DNA of 64,000 nt from contig JADJRL010000003.1 of the NCBI GenBank assembly GCA_016712225.1, positions 3,857,501-3,921,500 of the forward strand. Direction: 5' to 3'. Both the position numbers and the translations under genes were made by a program. Position 1 is the first letter of the stretch. Each line of letters opens with the position of its first letter. The stretch is from Candidatus Defluviibacterium haderslevense (GTDB lineage Bacteria; Bacteroidota; Bacteroidia; Chitinophagales; Saprospiraceae). Shown piece after piece: positions 43,343-50,684 of this stretch. The notes under the pieces are model-generated. The model searched no databases and was not told the origin of the DNA. It saw nothing but the letters and a program-made list of their open reading frames with translations.

Positions 43343-44176
43343 TTAATTCGCTACTATTAATTGTCTGATTATAGTTTCTTTTCTGGTTCGTATTTTAATT
43401 AAATAGGACCCATTAATAATATCATTAATTGCAATTTTAATAGCAGACTCATTGTTATTGCTAACTTTTCTTATAACACTTCTCCCAAAAAGATCAAAGA
43501 CCTCAATTTGCAAAATATCCAATTCAGGATTATCTACCCAAAAGTAATTCTTTGCAGGAATTGGATACACCTTGTAATTGTTAGAAATTTTTTCAAGTTT
43601 AGTAGCTGTATTAATGTTCTGTGAAATGAGTTTGATTTTTTGCAATTGTATTAATCTAGGGTTAAACGACATTAGATCAAATTCTTTTGTGGATTGAAGT
43701 ATTTCCATGATTACACATGCACTGCAAGTATCATGGCATAATTCATAATCTGTTCCTAGGCCCAAATCTATCAACTCACTTGAAAATGATATTTTCGCTA
43801 AGTTTTTACTTTTAATTATTATTTCAAAAGTTCTTGATTGAATATTGTTAAGGTCAAAGGGTTTGATATTAATTTTAGAATCGAAATTGCTGGCATAAAT
43901 TTCTCTTCTGGGAATGTAATTTGAATCACAGTTAAAATAACTTGAAGAATCTCTTTGGATTATTCTAATCTCAAATGGTTTCATGGGTGTGCCATGCAAG
44001 TTAATTTCTCCTAAATTAGGGTCCTCCCCTATTTTTGAATTTGGATTGAAACCAAATACAACTGAATCTCTTTGTCCGGAGGAATCAACAATCACCACTT
44101 TGATTTCTTGTGCAAACAAAAACTGATTGGCAAAAAATATCAGTATGGAATATATTATTGGTATTTTCCTTTGCAT
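43343..44176 (-). CDS. T9SS type A sorting-domain protein
   Basis: A 277-aa secreted protein with a signal peptide ending at LFAQ. The body (about 25-195) is a beta-rich region of unknown fold with five or so cysteines, including CHDTCSACV. The C-terminal 75 residues (KVYPIPAKNYFWVD ... EVFDLFGRSVIRK ... IRTRKETIIRQLIVAN) are a T9SS type A sorting domain, so the protein is exported by the type IX system and attached to or released from the cell surface. It is the last gene of a minus-strand series of small envelope genes. No activity can be proposed. Confidence 0.8.
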   Translation of the reverse strand: MQRKIPIIYSILIFFANQFLFAQEIKVVIVDSSGQRDSVVFGFNPNSKIGEDPNLGEINLHGTPMKPFEIRIIQRDSSSYFNCDSNYIPRREIYASNFDSKINIKPFDLNNIQSRTFEIIIKSKNLAKISFSSELIDLGLGTDYELCHDTCSACVIMEILQSTKEFDLMSFNPRLIQLQKIKLISQNINTATKLEKISNNYKVYPIPAKNYFWVDNPELDILQIEVFDLFGRSVIRKVSNNNESAIKIAINDIINGSYLIKIRTRKETIIRQLIVAN

Positions 44177-44221
44177 TAGGGTTGTTACATGAAGAAAAAT
44201 GATACTAATAAGTGATTTGAA

Positions 44222-44626
44222 TTATCGATGATAATCTTCTTTCAATACATGAATGGTCAAAGTATTTTGATCAACCGAGACTAATTCCCATTGATATTCA
44301 GCAATACCTCCCCAAAAAGGGACTTTTATATCTATAGTTGTTCCCAATTTAGACCAGGATCCGTTAAAATCTCCATAGTAAATTGGATGAGTGGCACACC
44401 AACTTACATTTTTTCTTTCAATAAAGGATGGTTTTGGATTAAAAGTAATCCCATATTCTTGGTTTTTTAACTCATTGGCTTTGGTAAATGTATAGGTTGA
44501 ATCCGATTCAATAGGATTGATCCAGGATCCAATCAAGTAATCTGGAGGAATAACTTTTGGTTCAATTGTTTTTTCACAAGCACTCCATAGGAATGTTGTT
44601 AATATTAAAGTCAAGAAATTTTTCAT
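44222..44626 (-). CDS. Small lipocalin-like lipoprotein
   Basis: A 134-aa lipoprotein with signal MKNFLTLILTTFLWSAC. After the lipid cysteine it continues LIGSWINPIESDSTYTF, an opening typical of lipocalin-like lipoproteins of Bacteroidota, and ends with strands QWELVSVDQNTLTIHVL. The ATG at 44626 gives the cleanest signal; a GTG three codons upstream overlaps the DUF5808 gene by four bases. The tight junction suggests cotranscription with that gene. The ligand is unknown. Confidence 0.65.
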   Translation of the reverse strand: MKNFLTLILTTFLWSACEKTIEPKVIPPDYLIGSWINPIESDSTYTFTKANELKNQEYGITFNPKPSFIERKNVSWCATHPIYYGDFNGSWSKLGTTIDIKVPFWGGIAEYQWELVSVDQNTLTIHVLKEDYHR

Positions 44627-44631
44627 TATAT

Positions 44632-44865
44632 TCACATTGATTTATAAAATTTGATCACCATCCAAATAACAGCCACTAATACCATTAGTGCCATGATAGA
44701 CTTAGGATTGGCGAAATTGACGGTAGAACCCAGTTGCTTGATTCTCTTGGGTGGAAAGAGTCTTTTGTCCTGTTTATTATAATAGAAAATGCCTAATTTC
44801 CAATTTGCAGGATCACTGTGCCATTGGTCTAAGGTTTCTTGAGTGGGGTTGTTGTTTTGTTCCAT
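44632..44865 (-). CDS. DUF5808-like small membrane protein
   Basis: A 77-aa protein. The N-terminal half reads NWKLGIFYYNKQDKRLFPPKR and NFANPKS, the signature of DUF5808 domains, and a single membrane helix follows (about 57-74). On the minus strand it begins 65 bases after the upstream small membrane gene, whose end overlaps a TAATTTTG box (44926-44933). The function of the domain is unknown. Confidence 0.7.
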   Translation of the reverse strand: MEQNNNPTQETLDQWHSDPANWKLGIFYYNKQDKRLFPPKRIKQLGSTVNFANPKSIMALMVLVAVIWMVIKFYKSM

Positions 44866-44925
44866 GTTATTGTGATTTTAAATCTTGTAAACCTCCTTTA
44901 ATTTAATATCGAAACTTGACTAAGT

Positions 44926-44933
44926 CAAAATTA
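44926..44933 (-). promoter_or_regulatory. -7 box ahead of the DUF5808-like gene (TAATTTTG)
   Basis: On the minus strand TAATTTTG fits TAnnTTTG, 60 bases above the ATG at 44865. An AAAGGAGG stretch lies between them but too far from the start to be a normal ribosome-binding site. Confidence 0.3.
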
Positions 44934-45200
44934 GTTCTTTTCTCGAGTAATAGCGTAATATATGACATATATCCAGTTCAAAATGCCATGAAATATCGCC
45001 CATAAAATGGATTGATTTCTTGACCAAGATAGAATGACGGCTATAACCGTTCCAAGACCTACACCGCCAGTAAAGACATTTGAGCCAACAAAGGTATTAC
45101 CTGATTGAGCTAAAAGTCCAGTGGAACAAACGACTATTAAAAGTAGAATTAGGGCATAAATGGATGCGGATGGGATGAATTTAATTTTCTTATTTTTCAT
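44931..45200 (-). CDS. Small two-helix membrane protein, unrecognised
   Basis: An 89-aa protein with a first hydrophobic helix (about 13-32, possibly a signal peptide ending LLAQ), a glycine-rich segment (FVGSNVFTGGVGLGTVIAVIL) and a C-terminal helix (ILWAIFHGILNWIYVIYYA). It precedes the DUF5808-like gene on the same strand. The pattern is that of small inner-membrane proteins; no family or role was identified. Confidence 0.6.
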   Translation of the reverse strand: MKNKKIKFIPSASIYALILLLIVVCSTGLLAQSGNTFVGSNVFTGGVGLGTVIAVILSWSRNQSILWAIFHGILNWIYVIYYAITREKN

Positions 45201-45494
45201 ATTGGCTTGATTTTATTTGGCTTGATTTATAATATGGTAATGAATGAACCACAATATACAAATGGATATTAATAAAACATAAAAATTAATATCAATTTAG
45301 AGATTTTTAGGATTACTGCTATAATTAAGCTGCTATATAATATTAGGTCTTTGTTTTATAAAGAGTTGAAAAGAGACATTTTTGTTGTTAACATACTATT
45401 TTCAAGCCAGTCCCTATCCTTTGAATGTTGAAAAATCGACTTGTGTACTTCAACAGATAATTACTAAATCATATAAAATATCTGAGGCATTTGA

Positions 45495-46115
45495 TTAATT
45501 AATTCTTTTGAATTCACTATTTAATTTTGATGTCAATCTTTTAATTTGTTTTTCCCAAGTCACTAGTTTTAGATTATGATTGTATATGTAGTGAATATTT
45601 TTCTTTTCCAAATCATAGTCATTTGAGTATTTTACAATATTATCCAATTGATCGAAAATAGAAATAATTCTTTTGCAAGTATGATCTACAAGCGAAATGT
45701 AATACAAAGTATCCTTCCCTTCAATGATCATAGTTTCCATTTGTTTTATTGCATCATTCTTAATATCAATTCTATTGGCATTGTAATATTCAAAAAAACA
45801 GGTATCTGTAACTAATAGGTCATCATATTCAAAGCAACTATCAAATTTCTTCACAAAAGTTTGATTACCTGTTCGCCAAAATAAAAATGTTTCTTCATAG
45901 ATAACATAATCGTCACAATCTCTTCTGTTTCTATAATATCCAGCACAAGATTCATTAAAATACCCTATATCTGTTATGTTGTTGGCCTTTAATTTTTCAA
46001 TATATGAGTTAAGCATGACATAGATTCTGCTTTGTTCTTGACCAAATACGGAATATGACAAAAGAACAAGGAAATTTATAATTAAATATTTAAAGTTCAA
46101 CATGGGTGGTATCAT
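45495..46115 (-). CDS. Unrecognised secreted protein
   Basis: A 206-aa protein with a signal peptide ending SVFGQ, so periplasmic or exported. The body is polar, tyrosine- and asparagine-rich, with six cysteines (CAGYYRNRRDCDDYVIY, CFEYDD, DTCFFEYY, DHTCKR). No known motif was seen. A second ATG (46103) four codons in may be the real start. It lies 21 bases downstream of the 617-aa DMP19-like gene and is probably cotranscribed with it. Confidence 0.6.
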   Translation of the reverse strand: MIPPMLNFKYLIINFLVLLSYSVFGQEQSRIYVMLNSYIEKLKANNITDIGYFNESCAGYYRNRRDCDDYVIYEETFLFWRTGNQTFVKKFDSCFEYDDLLVTDTCFFEYYNANRIDIKNDAIKQMETMIIEGKDTLYYISLVDHTCKRIISIFDQLDNIVKYSNDYDLEKKNIHYIYNHNLKLVTWEKQIKRLTSKLNSEFKRIN

Positions 46116-46136
46116 TTTTTCTTAAATATTTTGCTT

Positions 46137-47990
46137 TTAACTTTCAATTCTTTTTATCATTTTTCCATTTTTCATGACCCTTCTTTGTTCTTCTTTTCCA
46201 TCTTCATTATAATCAATGGTTATTCCATCTTCAAAGCCATTTATATAGTTTGATACTAAACTTAATTTTCCATTTTTATAGAGTTTAGATTTTCCATGTG
46301 CTAAATAATTTTTGCATACATATATATGTTTATAGAAAGTTTTGCCATATTCATATTCATGTAAATCTTCGAAAATTCCATTTCCTTCAAATAGTATTTG
46401 TTTTCCATTTTCATTATAGCATATTATAAATTCATCATATCTTTCTACGTTTGGATCATATCTATTATACAGTTTTCTATAACTTCTAATTTTTCCGGAT
46501 GTAAAATATTTTTTAATGTGAATGACATTATTATTATCTAATCGATGTTCAGATTTTATAATTTTATTTTCATGATATACATCTTCAAAAATAAGATTAC
46601 TATTATGTTCGTCAGATACTAATTGCTTTCTATATTGTTTTAAATTGCCATTCGGATAATATTCAAAAGAATGCTTTAAATTTAAATCTGTTTCATCCAT
46701 ATAATAATCAGTTGAAAGCAATCCATTGATATACATTTTTTCCCTTTTTATTTGACCATCGGCATATGTGATATCTTCAATAATAATTCCATTCTCATAT
46801 TTATTATATTGCCCATTAGCAATTCCATTTTTTACTTCTAAAGTTTCATAAATTTCTCCCTTTCTATATTCAGCAATGCCTGAAAAATCTTCATCAATTG
46901 GCTGAATAAATTTTGATTGATTGAGTCTAATGAATTCTTCAATGTCTGAATATAATTGTTTACTAAGTTTGTAGTACTTAGAATCTGCCAATGATAATAT
47001 ACTATTTTCATAAAATTTATCTTCAAAATAGTTTAAGTTGTTTCTATCGAAATTGTGTAAATCAGAATTTAAATAGTAATTATATACGCTTTTAACTAAA
47101 TTGTAATAACTTTGGTTAGGTAATAATTTTAAACCATTTAATATTGTTGGAAAGTAGCGGTCATATCCATTATATATAAATTGACTGAATCCGCCATTAC
47201 CTACTTGGCCATCCAGATACCACCAAAAGTATAATAACTTTTGTTCAGCTGAAATTATTTTAATTGAATCTATTAATATTTTCGTATGTCTTTCATTATA
47301 GTCAGTTACCATCTGCGATATTGGTTCTAAAATGATCCAATTAAATTCCATGGCATGGAGTCTGTAAAAATCTACTTTCGAAATTTCAGGCCTTACTTGT
47401 AGCGCTTCGTCAATAGTGTCAAATAGATCACCTTCTATTTTTCTTTCAATGGATTCATTGATAGTATTATTCAAAGAATCTATAATTTCAATTGAATCAG
47501 ATTGATATAATTCAAGATTAACTTTAGTTGCAGTCAAATTAGAGGATATATATTTCTTTATATTGGGTAAATCTTTAATTAATTGCCGATACATTTCAGC
47601 ACCTCTTGTTCTCTCACCTGACTGACACAAACAATATATTATATTGCAAACTCCCATTTCTTCGTAGGTCATTGTTGATGAATTTAACAAAAATATGAAG
47701 CCAAATTTGTCAAGTAATTTATTTTTATTAAAAAAATTGATGCTCATTTGAAAGCATTGAATAGCATCATCATATTTTTCTTTTTTAATAAGTCTCACTC
47801 CTTTATTATGACTTTGAGGAACAACGGTTCTAAGTATAAAAGATAATAGAGTGTATGTGGCACAGCCATAAATAAATGGCTTAGAAAATCCAGTTAAGTA
47901 ATAAATCATGATCATTAATCCCATAATAAATAATTGACGGACTACAGATTGCCATGAAATTTCTTTAATATTTGGATCGTATAAGGTCAT
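46137..47990 (-). CDS. Membrane/TPR protein with DMP19-like domain and YwqK/MORN-like repeats
   Basis: A 617-aa composite. Two membrane helices (about 17-33 and 38-57) are followed by a TPR-like helix pair (63-90), a helical linker and a DMP19/DUF4375-like domain (about 245-365) with YFWWYLDGQVGNGGFSQFI. The rest (about 385-615) is a series of MORN-variant strands (NGIANGQYNKYENG, YINGLLSTDYY, YPNGNLKQYRK, YINGFEDGITIDYNEDGKEE) as in the YwqK family. DMP19 is known as a DNA-mimic in Neisseria and related domains occur in immunity loci; YwqK proteins are known as immunity/antitoxin proteins of LXG toxins. An immunity-related role is an inference. No toxin gene adjoins it. Confidence 0.75.
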   Translation of the reverse strand: MTLYDPNIKEISWQSVVRQLFIMGLMIMIYYLTGFSKPFIYGCATYTLLSFILRTVVPQSHNKGVRLIKKEKYDDAIQCFQMSINFFNKNKLLDKFGFIFLLNSSTMTYEEMGVCNIIYCLCQSGERTRGAEMYRQLIKDLPNIKKYISSNLTATKVNLELYQSDSIEIIDSLNNTINESIERKIEGDLFDTIDEALQVRPEISKVDFYRLHAMEFNWIILEPISQMVTDYNERHTKILIDSIKIISAEQKLLYFWWYLDGQVGNGGFSQFIYNGYDRYFPTILNGLKLLPNQSYYNLVKSVYNYYLNSDLHNFDRNNLNYFEDKFYENSILSLADSKYYKLSKQLYSDIEEFIRLNQSKFIQPIDEDFSGIAEYRKGEIYETLEVKNGIANGQYNKYENGIIIEDITYADGQIKREKMYINGLLSTDYYMDETDLNLKHSFEYYPNGNLKQYRKQLVSDEHNSNLIFEDVYHENKIIKSEHRLDNNNVIHIKKYFTSGKIRSYRKLYNRYDPNVERYDEFIICYNENGKQILFEGNGIFEDLHEYEYGKTFYKHIYVCKNYLAHGKSKLYKNGKLSLVSNYINGFEDGITIDYNEDGKEEQRRVMKNGKMIKRIES

Positions 47991-48041
47991 AAATTCATTT
48001 GAATAAAACTGGAATCAAGAATGTATAAACAAATTGTTCTT

Positions 48042-48049
48042 CAAAGTTA
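48042..48049 (-). promoter_or_regulatory. -7 box for the DMP19-like gene (TAACTTTG)
   Basis: On the minus strand TAACTTTG fits TAnnTTTG, 51 bases above the ATG at 47990. Confidence 0.35.
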
Positions 48050-48076
48050 ATTAATTTATTTTAGGAAAAGAATTAA

Positions 48077-48541
48077 TCATATTCTATTAATCCAACGATC
48101 ATAAGTCATTTCAAACTTAATCTCCCCTTTCCCATGCACTCCAATTTCTTCCCAGCCGGATTTTCTATAAAATTGTTCGGCTCTTGTATTGGGCGAGGTT
48201 CCTAACCAAACAGCTTCTTGCGTTTGATCAAAATACCAGTCGAGCATAATGTCGTGAAGCTGTCTACCTATTCCTTGACCTTCAAAGTCCGGATGCACAA
48301 ATAAGGCCCAAATATTGTGTTGTTTTAAACCAACAATGGCAAATCCAACAATTCGCTGATCTATTTCACAAACCCAGCCCTTGCCAAATTGTGTTAAATA
48401 ATCTTCATTATCTTTCCGAGTGACCAATGTAGGATTGCTTAAGATGTTCTCCTTTACGGCCATCCTTACTAGCATATATTGGTCGATATCATCTACACGT
48501 GCTTCCCTAATGATCATTCCTTTTAATTTTATATCAAGCAT
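48077..48541 (-). CDS. GNAT-family N-acetyltransferase
   Basis: A 154-aa cytoplasmic acyltransferase. The acetyl-CoA-binding motif A is WALFVHPDFEGQGIGRQLHDIML (beta4 then the Q-G-x-G-x-G/R loop), and the C-terminal AEQFYRKSGWEEIG is the usual motif B end. An internal ATG at 48517 (MIIREARVDDID) coincides with the typical GNAT opening and may be the true start. It is 44 bases downstream of the APC permease on the same strand. The substrate is unknown. Confidence 0.88.
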   Translation of the reverse strand: MLDIKLKGMIIREARVDDIDQYMLVRMAVKENILSNPTLVTRKDNEDYLTQFGKGWVCEIDQRIVGFAIVGLKQHNIWALFVHPDFEGQGIGRQLHDIMLDWYFDQTQEAVWLGTSPNTRAEQFYRKSGWEEIGVHGKGEIKFEMTYDRWINRI

Positions 48542-48585
48542 TAAGTTTTTTGTAATTTTAAAACCCCATAATTTTAAAATTTAAT

Positions 48586-49890
48586 TTATTTCTTTTGAAT
48601 TTGTTTAATCATTAGAAAGCTCACACAAGTTAATGCTATGAAAATCGCGATGGATATCATCTCTATTGTACTTAAACTTGTCAACAACCAAATAATACTG
48701 GCAATACCAATAAAGGGTATGATGAGCCCTCCGGGTGTTTTAAATTTTTTATTATTATCTTCATTTGGATTACTCCTTAACTTAATAGCCGCTAATATAA
48801 CAGAAAGATATACAATTAAAATAGCGCCACTCGCCAGACTGGCCAATTGTTTGAATCCACCAGTTATAGAGAAAAGGAAAATCAAACTTGCATATGTAAT
48901 TACAGCAATATGTGGTGTGAAAAATTTGGCGTGAATTTTAGTTAGGAATTTTGGAAATATACCATCATTCGCACCAGCAAATAATAACCTAGGTGTTGAT
49001 AACACATCGGCACTGACATTTCCAAAAGTCGATATGATGGCAGTTATCAATAAGATTGTTCCGCCTATCGGACCAATCAACTGTCCCGCAACTGCTGCTA
49101 GTGGAGCTGCTTTAAATGCTTCCATTTGTAACCCTATTACACCTTGTGCCACTGTTTGAATCAACACATAAATAATGAAAACTATTGAACCTCCAAATAA
49201 AATACCTAAGGGTACGGTTCTTGTTGGATTTTTTATTTCGCCACTAACACTGAGTGATGTTTCAAAACCTGCGAATGCAAAAAATAATAAGAGCGCAGTG
49301 TTACTAAAGGTTTTTAATGATGGTAATTCGTTCCAATATAGATTACTTGCCTCCACCTTACTAAAACCAAATAGAATAATAGCGAATAATGGAAATAGTT
49401 TAATGATCGTGATCCATTTAATAAAATTAACGCCTTGTTTGACGCCACGAATATTGACCAATACTATGAATCCTATGATGATAAAAAAGAAACAAGCTCG
49501 TGCCAGTGAATTATAAAAAATGGGAAACATGGTAGCCATAGAATCAGCAATTATATTCATCAACGCAGCACTTCCCAAGACACTCCAACCAAAAAAATAT
49601 AACCAATTAATGATATAACCTGGAAATGTTCCGAACGCAGCCTCAACATAAGCATATGAGCCTCCACTTGTTGTTATACGACTTCCTATTTCAGCATAAC
49701 ACAACAGGATAGCGGCCATCATGATACTGCAAAACAAATAACTAAAAATACCAAAAGCACCTAATGCTATACTTATAATAGCAGGTAATGCAAAGATCCC
49801 AGCGCCGATAGTACCGTTGACTATGGTTAAAGTAAGCCCAGCTACATCAACTTCGCGTTTTAAACCTTCCTCTTTTTTAGGATTACTCAT
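48586..49890 (-). CDS. APC-family amino acid permease
   Basis: A 434-aa inner-membrane transporter with about twelve helices. The first helix has the substrate-site motif TIGAGIFALPAI, helix 3 has SYAYVEAAFG and helix 6 has FFAFAGFETSLSVSGEIKNP, all typical of APC transporters. It would exchange or import amino acids or amines with a proton; the exact substrate is not shown. A GNAT gene follows on the same strand. Confidence 0.9.
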   Translation of the reverse strand: MSNPKKEEGLKREVDVAGLTLTIVNGTIGAGIFALPAIISIALGAFGIFSYLFCSIMMAAILLCYAEIGSRITTSGGSYAYVEAAFGTFPGYIINWLYFFGWSVLGSAALMNIIADSMATMFPIFYNSLARACFFFIIIGFIVLVNIRGVKQGVNFIKWITIIKLFPLFAIILFGFSKVEASNLYWNELPSLKTFSNTALLLFFAFAGFETSLSVSGEIKNPTRTVPLGILFGGSIVFIIYVLIQTVAQGVIGLQMEAFKAAPLAAVAGQLIGPIGGTILLITAIISTFGNVSADVLSTPRLLFAGANDGIFPKFLTKIHAKFFTPHIAVITYASLIFLFSITGGFKQLASLASGAILIVYLSVILAAIKLRSNPNEDNNKKFKTPGGLIIPFIGIASIIWLLTSLSTIEMISIAIFIALTCVSFLMIKQIQKK

Positions 49891-49920
49891 AGTCTATAAT
49901 CATTAAGGTATGCAATACAT

Positions 49921-50496
49921 TTATTGGTAAATCGTCCAAGTTTTTTTTGTGTCCTTAAATAAGTATCGCTTGGAAGTACCTAAAATAATTAAACTCAAAC
50001 CTATTCCACTTTGGATGCCCCCTGATATAAATAATTTATTTCTACTTGCATCATGACTGACGATTATCGAATTTAGAAAGGTGGCCATGCTGGATATCAT
50101 AAACAAACTACCAACTATTCTAAGTGTATTTTTCTGGGTTCTATTATGATGTGATTTATAATTTTTTAAATAATAAATTTCATTTGGAGATATAGTCATT
50201 TGTAAATCGTTATTATTATATTGAATGACTCCTATGATATTTGTATTTTCTGAGATTGTTTTTGTTTTTAATTGTATTACATCAAATTTTATGCTATCAG
50301 AGTTTACTGAATTTAATGTTCCAATTAATGTTCTAGAACTCCTAGCTTTAGTTTTTCGACTTTCGGCAAGTACCACTTCATAGATTGATCCTGATTTAAA
50401 TAATTTTAAATCATTGCAACTTGACAAGGTTAACTCCTGACCATAGCATGTGTAGCTGAATAAAATGAAGCCAATTATGGAGAAGGTTTTATTCAT
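49921..50496 (-). CDS. Unrecognised envelope protein with signal peptide and two membrane helices
   Basis: About 191 aa. A signal peptide (MNKTFSIIGFILFSYTCYGQ) is followed by a beta-rich region (SIYEVVLAESRKTKARSSRTLIGTLNSV) that resembles small beta-barrel or Sm-like strands seen in Bacteroidota membrane proteins. Two hydrophobic helices follow (about 125-145 and 153-172). The ATG at 50496 is used because the GTG seven codons upstream puts a charged stretch before the signal. It is divergent from the sortilin-type T9SS gene. Function unknown. Confidence 0.6.
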   Translation of the reverse strand: MNKTFSIIGFILFSYTCYGQELTLSSCNDLKLFKSGSIYEVVLAESRKTKARSSRTLIGTLNSVNSDSIKFDVIQLKTKTISENTNIIGVIQYNNNDLQMTISPNEIYYLKNYKSHHNRTQKNTLRIVGSLFMISSMATFLNSIIVSHDASRNKLFISGGIQSGIGLSLIILGTSKRYLFKDTKKTWTIYQ

Positions 50497-50662
50497 TATA
50501 CTGATTTTTTTGGCCACTTAATTATAATATTATTTAAAATGGGTTCAAATGTTATTCAAATTTTCGTGCAATATATTATTTGGAATTGATAATTTCATGG
50601 ATTGAGTGCATTTATTCAATATTTACTCATACGCTTCAAAATAATTATAACAATATATCTTA

Positions 50663-50680
50663 TATATTTGGCTAAATTTG
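50663..50680 (+). promoter_or_regulatory. Two overlapping -7 boxes for the sortilin-type gene
   Basis: TATATTTG at 50663-50670 and TAAATTTG at 50673-50680 both fit TAnnTTTG. The first gives a short leader before the ATG at 50685; the second would give almost none. Confidence 0.35.
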
Positions 50681-50684
50681 ACTC

